This document shows, one piece after another, positions 35,160 to 45,275 of a stretch of 64,000 nt of DNA. The translations under genes and the position numbers were made by a program. The stretch is from the NCBI RefSeq assembly GCF_022836435.1, contig NZ_BQXC01000001.1:2244121-2308120 (forward strand), read 5' to 3'. The first letter of the stretch is position 1. The number at the start of each line of letters is the position of its first letter. This DNA comes from Nitrosomonas sp. PY1. Its GTDB lineage: Bacteria > Pseudomonadota > Gammaproteobacteria > Burkholderiales > Nitrosomonadaceae. Below the pieces are notes generated by a model that was not told the DNA's origin, made no database searches, and saw only the letters and a program-made list of their open reading frames with translations.

Positions 35160-37277
35160 TCAAGCGCTCTGCCCATTCCCTCCGAGCAGTCGGTCACATT
35201 CGTCGATAACATATTCAGGAATGCTTTCAAATTCGTGCGGATTCAACTGCATGACATATTCATTCTCAATGTGGTAGGACTCGTTGACGAATTTTGTGAT
35301 GACATGATTGTCATGTGTTCCTCTGATGATACGGAATAGCTGTATTTTTTCATACCCTACCTGAGAGGCATAATATTTTGCCTTCATAGTTTCCGCGTTA
35401 CTGACTTCCTGAATGAGCGCATCGTAATCAAAACCAGGAATTCGCGCCTTGATCTTGTTCTGCGCAGTATTCATTTCTTCAGCCGTCATCTCAACATCGT
35501 CATTTGTTAATCGCACTGTTGGGTTTTGCCGCCTCTTAAAAAGGCTCGCCAACAAATTATATTCCAAGCCTTTCTCGGCAAGAATTTCGTAGTAGCGACG
35601 CAAATAAATCAATTTAAGGATAGGGTCTGTGAGTCTGGCAATGTTCTCTTCACAGATTACAGCGAATGTCTTAATGTCTTCACTGCGTATCGGTATTTCC
35701 TTTACGTTTCCATTTTTTGACGTGAGGAATGAGGCTATTGAATGTGAGCTTTGAAATACTTTCGCCGTGCTTTTAATAGCGTCAATAGCTGGTTCGATGT
35801 CATGCGTTAGCATGATGGTTGTGCGGCCTTTCAGGCTTGCTTTTCCTCGAAACAATTCATGCAAGATCGCAAATTTTTTATTTTTATCGAACGATGAAAT
35901 CGGATCATCAAGAACAACAATATCTGGGTTCTCTGATAGCATCTGGTGCATAAAAAGAACCAGTGAAAACGCATTCTTCTCGCCATAGCTTAGATGCTTT
36001 GACGCTGATTCAATGTGCTGATTTAGGTCATCATGTGTGAGCTTCATCTTATAAGAATCTGGCTCAGGCATGATCAATACAGAGTATTTGTACCCTGCCG
36101 ATTTCAGAAAGTTATTTATGCTTTCCTGGTTATCATCAATCGTCTTTGCAATTTTTGCTTTGTGTTTGTTCACTCTGCCTTTAAGGGTTCCTACTTCTTT
36201 CAGCAGCTCTTCGAGCTGCGAGTTGATTGGATCAATCACCTTGCGTGTCTCTTCAGAATCCAATGTATCAATCATGCCAAGATCGATATTCAAGAGCTTA
36301 ATTTCATCTTCAATCTTGTCCACATCACGCAACGTAAAAAACGAGATTGTGCGAAGCCCCTCTAACTTCTCGATTAGCGCATCAATGTTTCCTTTAAGTC
36401 CGCTCAGAAAACTTCTCTCTGGGGCTGTTAGCTCAATCTTTGCTTTGGTAATTTTATCAAGATTCTCCTGACACTTCTGGCTAAAGTATTTTCCCAATCG
36501 CTCTATAATCGCCTTGAGCGTATTCATGTGGCTTACAGATTTTTCATCATATTCCTTCGCCACAGCTAACGCGGTTTCCTTTTGCGGCCCTGGTGGAAGT
36601 GCCGTTGAGCAATAGGGGCAAGTGTCGCCCAGCTTAAGAAACTCATTGCCTTTAATTTGCCAACCTATCCATTTTGACGGATCAGGGCTTTTGATAAATG
36701 TTTCAAATGGCTTTAGTGAATCCGGTATATTTTCTATTTTGTTTCCTGAGCCGTATGCCTTAATTAGCTTGCTCGATTTTGGAAGCGACCCGTCTTTGTT
36801 GGGGGTGCCAAAAGCATCGCGTAGCTCTTTTAGGTCTTTGATTGTTTGTTCAATCTCAGCATTAGAAGAGAAAGTCTTTCTGATGCCTTCAAAAAGTTTT
36901 TCAATCTCAGTCATTGAATCCTGATACTCTTTTGTTTTTATAAAAATATCGAAGCTATTTTTTATGACTTCGTCCTGCTGAAATACAAATTGGTTTACAT
37001 ATTCTTCATCAAAAACAAGTGCCGAAGAAAGACCTTCGACGCCGCTAACCATTGGTTTTTCCGCATTCGCATTTCCCCTATTCTTAAACGGAACAAGTTG
37101 TTCTAGCGTTCCGTCTTTCCGGATTTCTGCGACAATAGCCTTGGCTATTGTGCTTTTTCCAAGCCCATTAGAGCCGAACTTGATATTGAGACTTCCTTTA
37201 ACAAGTCTTATCTCAGCACACTTGATGCTGTTGCAGTTTTTTATGGTTACATGAAGGTTTTGGGCGGATTGTGTCAT
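35160..37277 (-). CDS. AAA_13 (SMC/RloC-like) ATPase with zinc-hook-type CxxC
   Basis: A 705-residue ABC/SMC-type ATPase. Walker A is GSNGLGKS (residues 35-42). Long helical, coiled-coil-like stretches (about 120-200 and 235-390) flank a zinc-hook-like DTCPYC motif (Cys220, Cys223), as in Rad50 and RloC. The C-terminal half holds the signature LSYGEKNAF, Walker B IVVLDDPISSFD (about 449-460) and MLTHD. The remaining 190 residues contain RRYYE and a late HDNHVITKFVNESYHIEN segment of the AAA_13 family. RloC and PrrC relatives cut tRNA anticodons when phage attack the host; the PrrC Arg/Glu/His triad is not clearly present, so nuclease activity is unproven. Neighbouring Fic gene on the same strand. 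Confidence 0.85.
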   Translation of the reverse strand: MTQSAQNLHVTIKNCNSIKCAEIRLVKGSLNIKFGSNGLGKSTIAKAIVAEIRKDGTLEQLVPFKNRGNANAEKPMVSGVEGLSSALVFDEEYVNQFVFQQDEVIKNSFDIFIKTKEYQDSMTEIEKLFEGIRKTFSSNAEIEQTIKDLKELRDAFGTPNKDGSLPKSSKLIKAYGSGNKIENIPDSLKPFETFIKSPDPSKWIGWQIKGNEFLKLGDTCPYCSTALPPGPQKETALAVAKEYDEKSVSHMNTLKAIIERLGKYFSQKCQENLDKITKAKIELTAPERSFLSGLKGNIDALIEKLEGLRTISFFTLRDVDKIEDEIKLLNIDLGMIDTLDSEETRKVIDPINSQLEELLKEVGTLKGRVNKHKAKIAKTIDDNQESINNFLKSAGYKYSVLIMPEPDSYKMKLTHDDLNQHIESASKHLSYGEKNAFSLVLFMHQMLSENPDIVVLDDPISSFDKNKKFAILHELFRGKASLKGRTTIMLTHDIEPAIDAIKSTAKVFQSSHSIASFLTSKNGNVKEIPIRSEDIKTFAVICEENIARLTDPILKLIYLRRYYEILAEKGLEYNLLASLFKRRQNPTVRLTNDDVEMTAEEMNTAQNKIKARIPGFDYDALIQEVSNAETMKAKYYASQVGYEKIQLFRIIRGTHDNHVITKFVNESYHIENEYVMQLNPHEFESIPEYVIDECDRLLGGNGQSA

Positions 37278-37471
37278 TTTCTGTTCCCTTTTTAGTTAAA
37301 ACGAAAACTGCGCCTGCATTCGTTCATCAAGGAAGCGCAGCTTGCGCATAGTCCAGCATACCTCAGTCTACCAGGGATAGAACAAGCAGTCGTGTCACCA
37401 TCCACCATTTCAAGACCGGCATTTAAACCTTCTTTTTGTGTCAAACATACCGACTTTAATTCTGATATCTC

Positions 37472-38521
37472 TTATGACTGTCTGTACCATGTAGATCGCC
37501 CACCGCCATGCCGGACAAGGAAGCCTTTTTCCACCAATGAGCCAAAAGTTGCCTTCAATGTGTTCGGGCTTGCGCCTGTCTCGCGCACCATATCGCGGGT
37601 CGCGACGCGGCCATGGTCACGCACATAATCCAGGATTTTGACGGCCAATTCGGGCAAGACGGCCAGGGCGTTCTTTTCGCGCTCCACTTTCGTGGCTAGG
37701 CGGCGCTTCTGCTGCTGCAAAGCCCGCATGAAAAACATAAGCCAGGGTTGCCAATTCGGGGCTTCACTGCGAATTGTGCCTCGGGTCTGACGCAAGGCGA
37801 GATAATACCCCTCATTGCTGTTCTCAATCACGCTTTCGAGCGACGAATACGGCACATAAGCATATCCGGACTGCAACAAGAGCAAGGTTGTGAGAATGCG
37901 GCTCAGGCGGCCATTTCCGTCCTGAAACGGGTGGATTTCAAGGAACACCACAACGAACACGGCAATCATCAGCAAGGGGTGAATGCGCTTCAGCTCACGG
38001 GCATCGCGCAGCCAGGTAACAAGTTCGGTCATCCAGCGCGGTGTATCGAACGGCGTAGCCGTCTCGAACACGATACCGACCATTTTTCCGTCTGCGTCAA
38101 AAGCGCTCACATCATTGCGCAGGGTTTTATATTCGCCCCTGTGCCGTTCGTCCTTTTCACTGTAGCGCAGAAGGTCGCGGTGAAGCTGTTTGATATGGTT
38201 TTCGGTGATGGGAATATCCTGCCAGGCCTGGAAAATCGTTTCCATGGCCTCGGCATAGCCAGCAATTTCCTGCTCGTCGCGTGTCTCGAATTTCTTGATT
38301 TCCAGCTTGCCAAGCAGGTGTTCAACCTCGCGGTCACTGAGCTTATTACCCTCAATACGCGTTGAAGAGCCGATGCTTTCAATCGTGGCGATGCGGCGCA
38401 GGGCATTCAACCGATCCGGTGCCAAAGTGCCAAGGGCGCGCCAGGCGCCCTTAAACTCGTCTATTTCAGACAGTAAGGCCAGTAGTTCAGGCGTTATTTG
38501 GATAGCGTCGGTTTTGATCAT
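37472..38521 (-). CDS. Fic-family protein (AMPylase-type) with N-terminal inhibitory motif
   Basis: Fic enzymes move AMP or another phospho-group from a nucleotide onto a target protein hydroxyl. The 349 residues include the active loop HPFQDGNGRLSR (His197) and, at residues 53-58, the STRIEG form of the (S/T)xxxE(G/N) motif whose Glu blocks ATP's gamma-phosphate, making this a class II, self-inhibited Fic. The N-terminus is DUF4172/Fic_N-like and residues about 280-349 form a winged helix. The G+C content is higher than in the flanks, suggesting transfer. It lies 194 bp upstream of the AAA_13 ATPase on the same strand. Confidence 0.92.
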   Translation of the reverse strand: MIKTDAIQITPELLALLSEIDEFKGAWRALGTLAPDRLNALRRIATIESIGSSTRIEGNKLSDREVEHLLGKLEIKKFETRDEQEIAGYAEAMETIFQAWQDIPITENHIKQLHRDLLRYSEKDERHRGEYKTLRNDVSAFDADGKMVGIVFETATPFDTPRWMTELVTWLRDARELKRIHPLLMIAVFVVVFLEIHPFQDGNGRLSRILTTLLLLQSGYAYVPYSSLESVIENSNEGYYLALRQTRGTIRSEAPNWQPWLMFFMRALQQQKRRLATKVEREKNALAVLPELAVKILDYVRDHGRVATRDMVRETGASPNTLKATFGSLVEKGFLVRHGGGRSTWYRQS

Positions 38522-38607
38522 ACCTGAATATATACCTGATTATGCCGGAATAGATAATTGCATTCCCGATCATAAAGGCATCGCTGTCAAAAATGGAATC
38601 TATGTGT

Positions 38608-38697
38608 TTAGGCAGCGAGTGGATTTGCAAAGGTTTCGTCAAATTTACGCAGTTGTGTAGCGATCTGTAATATGCTATAGATCGCACTGCGAAACGA
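38608..38697 (-). pseudogene. Possible tail of a decayed transposase
   Basis: On the minus strand an open segment ends in TAA at 38608-38610 and reads FRSAIYSILQIATQLRKF followed by DETFANPLAA. It has the feel of a transposase C-terminus, but I cannot name the family and there is no start. It would mark the far edge of the Fic/AAA island. Confidence 0.25.
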
Positions 38698-38749
38698 TTC
38701 GTTATTTAGTAAAATCTTCTCAATTTATTTGAATGATGTTTTTTTATTC

Positions 38750-41125
38750 ATGCGAGCAGTTTATCCATATATACCCATCATAGCTTTGTTTTTTGTATTG
38801 TCTGCTTGTCAAAACTATCTAGATACGGTTTCTGGTAGCAATCAGATTCCTGCTCCCGCAGTACTGCCGGCACCTATTGAACGTGCGGTTTCTTATTCAC
38901 AAGAAATTCGACCCATCGTCGAAGCAAAGTGTTTGTCGTGTCATAGTTGTTTTGATGCGCCATGCCAGCTAAAGCTAGAGAACGCCGAAGGGTTGTTGCG
39001 TGGCGCCTTTCGTGAGTCGATCTATGGCGGAGCGCGGACTGAGGCCATGTCACCAACCCGATTGGGCATTGACGAACTGACTGTTTCCGGGTGGCGCAAA
39101 CGCGATTTTCATTCGGTTTTGCAATCTGACGATACACAATCCGAACCTTTGTTAGCGAGAATGATATCGTTGGCGAAACATTATCCCCTTCCTCCCAACA
39201 GTAAAATACCCGAATCGATTGAACTGGGCATCACTCGAAAAAATCAATGTGCTTCCAGCGAGAAATTTTCCGATTATGCGCGTGATTATCCATACGGAGG
39301 CATGCCTTTTGCAGTTACCGGTCTGAGCGATCAAGAATATGCACTACTGGCCGGATGGGTCAAACAAGGCGCGGTGATTACCGATGAGCCCATTACGCTT
39401 ACCGATGATGAGAATGAGTCACTCCAGCAGTGGGAGTCGTTTTTCAATCGCGACGATAATCGCGGTAAGCTAGTGATGCGCTGGCTGTATGAGCACTTAT
39501 TCATGGCAACGCTGTATTTTCCGGATTTGAATGGAGATCTGCGTTTTTTTGAGATGGTCCGTTCATTGACGCCGCCCGGCAGGGAAATCATTCCGATCCC
39601 TACCGTATTTCCCAATGACGATCCTGAGCAACCGTTTTTTTATCGTATACGCCCGATTTCCGGCAGCATTCTGCACAAGCGACGAATTCCGTATCCGCTT
39701 AGCCAGGCTAAGCAACGCCGCATCGATGAATTATTTTTCAGCCAGGATTGGCCGTTGGAAGACTTACCGGGGTATAGCTATGCTGAACGGGTGAATCCGT
39801 TTGCAACGTTTGCGGCTATTCCGGCACATGCCCGTTATCGCTTCATGCTGGACAATGCTGAATATTATGTGCGAAATGTCATACACGGGCCGGTATGCCG
39901 CGGCCAGATCGCCACCGATGTGCTACGCGACCGTTTCTGGGTTTTATTCCAGAACCCGGAATCCGATCCTTTTGTCACCGATAATGCCTATCAACATCAA
40001 GCTATCCCGTTATTGGAGATGCCTGGACAAAACGACGATCTGCTAGCGATGGATACAGAATGGTTTCGGTATCTCGAGCATCACAACAAGTATTTGGCGC
40101 AGCGCCGCAGTCAGTATGTATTGCAATACCCCGATGGCGCATCGCTGGATCATGTCTGGAACGGCGACGGTCGAAATACCGATGCGTTACTAACCATTAC
40201 CCGTCACTACAATAGTGCCTCGGTTGCCAGGGGACTGATCGGAGATATTCCTCAAACGCTATGGCTCATGGATTATCCGCTGTTGGAGCGCACTTACTAC
40301 ATATTGGCGGTAAATTACAACGTGTTCGGCAATGTCGCGCATCAACTGTTGACCAGACTGTATTTCGATCTGATCCGCAACGGTTCGGAACAAAATTTTT
40401 TGCGCTTCATGCCTAATGGTCAACGCACGGCCATTCTACATGACTGGTATCAAGATTCGGGTAAATTGAAATTTGGCATTTTTTACGAAGACGTGGACGA
40501 CACATCACCTTCGGCGGAGCGTTTCACAACTGAAAACCCAAAGCGGGAGCTTGCATCGCGGTTGCTCCAACGTTTTGAATCCGTTAATGCAATGGCAAGC
40601 GATCCTATCAATCGTTGTCAATTGATGAACTGTATCCGCCCAGATCAGCCACTTTGGATACAAAAAGCAGATCGGGCGTTGTCTACCATTGCAGCCCGCC
40701 CGGCAGCCGACCTGGCTGGCATAAACCAATTACCGGAAGTAACATTCGTGCGAGTCAAACATGATCAAGACAAGCGTACGGTCTATACGTTGTTGCGGGA
40801 TCGTGCGCACAGCAACGTTGCATTTATGCTGGGCGAGGAATTGAGATACCAACCTGAAAAAGATCGTCTAACAATATACCCCGGCATTATCGGCAGCTAC
40901 CCGAATTTCATTTTTGATGTACCTGACTCGGATATCGAAGAATTTACATTACTACTTGGTGCAGCCAAAAAAGAGAAACACTTCGAACATATTGTGAGCA
41001 CATGGGGAGTACGGCGCACGCATCCGCAATTCTGGGAAATTTTGCATGATGTCACCGACTGGCAAAAAGAGCGCGAGCCTCATATAGCAGGTATTTTTGA
41101 TATCAATCGCTATGAAAATTTTTAA
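38750..41125 (+). CDS. cti: Fatty acid cis/trans isomerase (Cti), lipoprotein form
   Basis: Cti turns cis double bonds of membrane fatty acids to trans, a fast response to solvents and heat. It is a periplasmic c-type heme protein: the heme site CLSCH (Cys61, Cys64, His65) continues into the family-specific CFDAPCQLKL. The product is about 791 residues from ATG 38750 (a TTG at 38729 is also in frame). Its leader ends in a lipobox LSAC, so it is probably anchored by a lipid. No ribosome site stands out. Single gene. Confidence 0.95.
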   Translation: MRAVYPYIPIIALFFVLSACQNYLDTVSGSNQIPAPAVLPAPIERAVSYSQEIRPIVEAKCLSCHSCFDAPCQLKLENAEGLLRGAFRESIYGGARTEAMSPTRLGIDELTVSGWRKRDFHSVLQSDDTQSEPLLARMISLAKHYPLPPNSKIPESIELGITRKNQCASSEKFSDYARDYPYGGMPFAVTGLSDQEYALLAGWVKQGAVITDEPITLTDDENESLQQWESFFNRDDNRGKLVMRWLYEHLFMATLYFPDLNGDLRFFEMVRSLTPPGREIIPIPTVFPNDDPEQPFFYRIRPISGSILHKRRIPYPLSQAKQRRIDELFFSQDWPLEDLPGYSYAERVNPFATFAAIPAHARYRFMLDNAEYYVRNVIHGPVCRGQIATDVLRDRFWVLFQNPESDPFVTDNAYQHQAIPLLEMPGQNDDLLAMDTEWFRYLEHHNKYLAQRRSQYVLQYPDGASLDHVWNGDGRNTDALLTITRHYNSASVARGLIGDIPQTLWLMDYPLLERTYYILAVNYNVFGNVAHQLLTRLYFDLIRNGSEQNFLRFMPNGQRTAILHDWYQDSGKLKFGIFYEDVDDTSPSAERFTTENPKRELASRLLQRFESVNAMASDPINRCQLMNCIRPDQPLWIQKADRALSTIAARPAADLAGINQLPEVTFVRVKHDQDKRTVYTLLRDRAHSNVAFMLGEELRYQPEKDRLTIYPGIIGSYPNFIFDVPDSDIEEFTLLLGAAKKEKHFEHIVSTWGVRRTHPQFWEILHDVTDWQKEREPHIAGIFDINRYENF

Positions 41126-41216
41126 ATCGGAAAAGCAAATAATGTGCTAAGTACCTTCAATGTTTACTGTTATCCAGAGTGATCATTATCTCGGATCACC
41201 CCTTTTCTGATATCAG

Positions 41217-43568
41217 CTACAACTTGACTGCACGCAACCGCAATGCATTCCCGATTACACTGACCGAAGAAAGCGCCATTGCCGCCGCAGCAAAAATCGG
41301 CGACAACAAGATACCGAAGAATGGATACAGTACCCCGGCCGCGATCGGTATACCAGCAGCATTGTAGATAAAAGCGAAAAACAGGTTTTGGCGAATATTA
41401 CGCATGGTTGCTTCGGATAAGCGTCGTGCTCGAACAATACCCAGCAGATCACCGCGAAGCAAGGTTACACCCGCGCTTTCAATCGCAACATCGGTACCCG
41501 TACCCATGGCAATACCAACGTCAGCGGTAGCCAAAGCCGGAGCATCGTTGACGCCATCCCCTGCCATGGCGACTACTCGTCCTTGCTCGCGCAACCGTTT
41601 TACAATCGCCGCTTTCTGGTCGGGTAACACTTCCGCTTCCACTTCATCGATACCCAGTTGCCGAGCGACTGCTTCAGCCGTAATACGGTTGTCTCCGGTC
41701 AGCATGACAATACGGATGCCATCGGCATGCAAAGCATCGATAGCGGCGGGTGTCGATTCCTTTACCGGGTCGGCGATGGCGACAATACCGGCAATCGCTC
41801 CATCGATTGCCACGAAGATCACTGTTGCTCCATTCTGACGCAGCTCATCGGCTTGCGTTTCCAGCACCTGGGTATCGATATCCAGTTCTGCAAGAAACTT
41901 GGTGTTGCCCAAAACAATCCGATGACCATCGACATTGCCGAGTACGCCTTTGCCAGTGGGTGAGTCAAAATCGGTTGCCTTAGTCAACCCAATCGAGCGC
42001 TCTTTGGCTGCGGCTACGATAGCGGCAGCCAAAGGATGCTCGCTTCCTTGTTCCAAACTGGCCGTGAGGCGCAATAACTCAGCTTCGTCGATCTCGCTGG
42101 CAGTATGAATTTCCGTAACGCGAGGTTTGCCTTCGGTCAATGTACCGGTCTTATCAATCACGATCGTATCGATCTTTTCCATACGCTCCAATGCTTCGGC
42201 ATTTTTGATCAAAATACCCTCGGTCGCGCCCCGTCCGACGCCAACCATGATTGACATCGGCGTCGCCAGACCCAGCGCGCATGGACAAGCAATGATTAGC
42301 ACGCTAACGGCTACGATCAAGGCATAACCCATAGCTGGCGGTGGTCCCCAAACAGACCAGATGGCAAAGGCAAGCACGGCGACCAGAATGACTATCGGTA
42401 CAAACCAGCCGGCCACGATGTCTGCCAGGCGCTGAATCGGTGCACGTGAACGCTGTGCTTCCGATACCATGCGAACGATCTGCGCCAGCATGGTATCACG
42501 CCCAACTTTTTCTGCACCCATGACAAAGCTACCCTGACCGTTGATGGTACCGCCAATCACCTGGTCTCCGGGTTGCTTGCGAATCGGCATGGATTCCCCA
42601 GTCACCATCGACTCATCGATATTCGAATTGCCTTCGATTACTTTACCATCGACGGGCACCCGGTCGCCGGGACGAACTCTCAAGCGATCGCCCGCTACTA
42701 CCTGATCCAGATTAATCTCCTCTTCCCTATCGGCATCGACAAGGCGGCGGGCAGTCGTCGGTGACAAATTAAGCAAGGCTTTGATCGCGCCAGAAGTACG
42801 CTCGCGCGCACGTAATTCCAGCACCTGACCCAATAACACCAGCACAGTGATAACCGCTGCGGCTTCGAAATAAACTGCGACCGACCCATCGCTGCTGCGA
42901 AAAACATCAGGAAAGAGATCAGGCGCAACGGTCGCAATAATGCTATAGATCCATGCCACGCCGGTTCCCATCGCAATCAATGTGAACATATTCAGCGCGC
43001 GATTCTTGATCGATTGCCACCCACGCACGAAGAACGGCCATCCTGCCCACAGGACAACCGGTGTCGCCAATGACAGTTGTATCCAATTGGAAGTCTGCGT
43101 GGATATTAGGTGCGTAAGTCCGATTAAATGACCGCCCATTTCCAAAATAAAAACCGGCATAGCTAGCACTAGGCCAATCCAGAAACGACGAGTCATATCG
43201 GCGAGTTCCGGACTAGGCACATCATCAAGCGACACTTCCGCTGGTTCCAATGCCATGCCGCAAATCGGACAACTTCCCATACCGATCTGCCGAACTTGTG
43301 GATGCATCGGACAAGTATAGATAGCGTCGGATGGGGAATCATCGATTGAAGTCTTTCCTGACAAATAGGTAGCGGGTGCAGCCACGAATTTATCGTGACA
43401 ATGGGCAGAACAGAAATAGTAACTCTGTTCATCATGCTCAGCGCGATGCTTCGCTGTATGTGAATCCACCGACATACCGCAAACGGGATCGATCGCTATA
43501 GCACGGTGATTCGCGTGATGGTGATGGTTGTGGTCATGCTGCTTATGTTCGTGATGTTCGTGCGCCAT
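41217..43568 (-). CDS. copA: Copper-exporting P1B-type ATPase with YHS and HMBD domains
   Basis: A 783-residue inner-membrane pump. The N-terminus has no HMA (CxxC ferredoxin-like) domain. Instead it has a His-rich stretch, a YHS domain (DPVCGMSV ... YYFCSAHC) and a heavy-metal-binding domain YTCPMHPQ ... [10 protein letters not shown]. Then come the transmembrane metal site [10 protein letters not shown], phosphorylation DKTGTLTEG, and [10 protein letters not shown]. The CPC and C-terminal N-Y/M-x-x-S residues point to Cu(I) or Ag(I). It is monocistronic; no CueR-type palindrome was recognised upstream. Confidence 0.94.
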   Translation of the reverse strand: MAHEHHEHKQHDHNHHHHANHRAIAIDPVCGMSVDSHTAKHRAEHDEQSYYFCSAHCHDKFVAAPATYLSGKTSIDDSPSDAIYTCPMHPQVRQIGMGSCPICGMALEPAEVSLDDVPSPELADMTRRFWIGLVLAMPVFILEMGGHLIGLTHLISTQTSNWIQLSLATPVVLWAGWPFFVRGWQSIKNRALNMFTLIAMGTGVAWIYSIIATVAPDLFPDVFRSSDGSVAVYFEAAAVITVLVLLGQVLELRARERTSGAIKALLNLSPTTARRLVDADREEEINLDQVVAGDRLRVRPGDRVPVDGKVIEGNSNIDESMVTGESMPIRKQPGDQVIGGTINGQGSFVMGAEKVGRDTMLAQIVRMVSEAQRSRAPIQRLADIVAGWFVPIVILVAVLAFAIWSVWGPPPAMGYALIVAVSVLIIACPCALGLATPMSIMVGVGRGATEGILIKNAEALERMEKIDTIVIDKTGTLTEGKPRVTEIHTASEIDEAELLRLTASLEQGSEHPLAAAIVAAAKERSIGLTKATDFDSPTGKGVLGNVDGHRIVLGNTKFLAELDIDTQVLETQADELRQNGATVIFVAIDGAIAGIVAIADPVKESTPAAIDALHADGIRIVMLTGDNRITAEAVARQLGIDEVEAEVLPDQKAAIVKRLREQGRVVAMAGDGVNDAPALATADVGIAMGTGTDVAIESAGVTLLRGDLLGIVRARRLSEATMRNIRQNLFFAFIYNAAGIPIAAGVLYPFFGILLSPIFAAAAMALSSVSVIGNALRLRAVKL

Positions 43569-44171
43569 AACTTGAAATCCTTTTCGTTTAGAACGAGTGA
43601 TTCGGTACTTTTGCAGTCGATCGTATCTTGATACTGATAGTCAATCGCAAACGCCAACCATTAGTTGGACCTATTAAAAATATAAATATCCAGAATTAAA
43701 TAGGTTGTCAAGCTGTTAAAACCTGTGGCGCCAATATTTGAAGCAATTATTGAGCATTGATGACCGCTATTTTTCTTAACTATGCGTCACGACTGATCAA
43801 CAGAAAATGTTATTTTTAACCGCGCGAAGTTTCAATCAATTAAAACACGTAAGGCGTATCATGATCCGTGAAATACTTTGCAAAAATGGGGAAAAACTCA
43901 TTGGCATCGCCGCTTTAGTATGAGATGGATTGAATTAAAAGCAAGCGCTATCCCGGCCTGGAATTTTCGGATATGCTGAAAGAAATTGAACTTGAGAACA
44001 TTCAAATTCACCAAGCTTTCAGCTACTATAATCTTATCTGTAAGAATTCTGGTGTTGTTTACGGTATTCCGAGAAATACAGTAAATAAATACATACAAAA
44101 CCCACCAAGCCTCGGAAATTTACTCCGAAAACAATATCCATCCGCAGTTCAAAAATTGAATAAGGATCATC
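43569..44171. other. Intergenic region with a possible decayed acetyltransferase
   Basis: 603 bp. Around 43723-43925 the plus-strand frames carry pieces such as LWRQYLKQLLSIDDRYF and KNGEKLIGIAALV, separated by stops and shifts. These resemble the N-terminal half of a GNAT acetyltransferase of the YhhY/aTase type. Nothing else was recognised; a short frame at 43973 has no support. Confidence 0.3.
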
Positions 44172-45275
44172 ATGACGAACACAATCACACAAGAAGAACG
44201 CGTCACCGGCGCCATTATGGGTGCTTTTATCGGTGATGCCCTGGCTCTCGGCCCTCATTGGTATTATGATCTCGCTGAACTTCGGCGCGACTATGGGGAA
44301 TGGATTACTGACTACACCGACCCCAAGCCTGGTCGATATCATAGTGACCGCAAGGCAGGCCAACTCTCTCAAGCAGGCATCATCCTCACTCTTATGCTTG
44401 AATCTCTCGTCGAACATGGCGGATATCATGAAGCGGATTTTTGCCGCCGAATGGATGGGGAGTTGTTTCCGTTTCTCGACGGTACACCGATGAATGGACC
44501 GGGCGGCTACACCAGCCAATCCATCCGGGAAGCATGGCGCCGCCGCGTAGAGCAAAAATTACCTTGGGGACAAACCGGCGGGCACGCGGATGACACGGAA
44601 GCAATTGAGCGCACGCTGGCGCTGGCGGTTCGCTACGCATTTCGGCCTACTGAGCTTGCTACCATAGTCGCAAACAATACTCGCCTGACCCAAACCGATG
44701 ACACCGTAATCTCAATGACCGTAGCCTATGCAGCGGTGCTAGGTATGTTAGTGCAAGGGCATGCATTAGATAAAACATTATCTGGAAAATTAATGCGATT
44801 GGTAAAAACTGGAAAGCTGCCTTTTCATGCCGTTACTTTTGGCGATTTTCAACCGCCTAACCCGGGTGACCCTGATCCTCCCCGTGCCGGGCGATTCGCT
44901 TCTCCCGATGCTTTGCTCACGCCATCCTATATGGCTGAAGCTGCGGCAGACGCAAATATTCGCATAGAACCGGCGTGGAAAGTGTCGATTGTGTATGGCA
45001 TGCCCTGCGCCATTTATCATCAACTTCCCGCTGCCTATTATCTTGCCGCTCGTTTCCAAAACGATTTCGAATCCGCCGTGCTTCATGCGGTCAATGGTGG
45101 TGGGCAGAATCAAGCACGCGCCATTCTTACGGGTGCGCTTGTAGGCGCCCAAGCAGGCTTTTCCGCCATTCCGAAGCGATTTCTCGATGGCCTGGAAGAT
45201 TTGGACAAACTCGAACAGCTTGCTACCGCTCTTGCTTCACAGGTAAACGATGACAAAGAGGCCATCAAAAATTGA
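44172..45275 (+). CDS. ADP-ribosylglycohydrolase family protein
   Basis: A 367-residue all-helical hydrolase of the DraG/ARH family, which removes ADP-ribose from proteins or nucleic acids using two magnesium ions. Acidic metal-site segments are seen as AFIGDALALG and, later, TDDTVIS; GGGQNQARAILTGALVGAQAG is the C-terminal metal loop, although the usual Asp there is replaced in part (GGGQNQAR instead of GGDTDT). Altered metal ligands could change substrate or abolish catalysis. Start ATG after AAGGATC. No ADP-ribosyltransferase is next to it. Confidence 0.85.
   Translation: MTNTITQEERVTGAIMGAFIGDALALGPHWYYDLAELRRDYGEWITDYTDPKPGRYHSDRKAGQLSQAGIILTLMLESLVEHGGYHEADFCRRMDGELFPFLDGTPMNGPGGYTSQSIREAWRRRVEQKLPWGQTGGHADDTEAIERTLALAVRYAFRPTELATIVANNTRLTQTDDTVISMTVAYAAVLGMLVQGHALDKTLSGKLMRLVKTGKLPFHAVTFGDFQPPNPGDPDPPRAGRFASPDALLTPSYMAEAAADANIRIEPAWKVSIVYGMPCAIYHQLPAAYYLAARFQNDFESAVLHAVNGGGQNQARAILTGALVGAQAGFSAIPKRFLDGLEDLDKLEQLATALASQVNDDKEAIKN

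Noticed and set aside
35160-38521. Fic as the toxin of a classic FicTA toxin-antitoxin pair
   Set aside because: The inhibitory motif is inside the Fic protein itself (class II) and no small antitoxin gene is adjacent.
43973-44236. 87-residue plus-strand frame before the ADP-ribosylglycohydrolase gene
   Set aside because: Overlaps the better-supported gene in another frame, no ribosome site and no known family.
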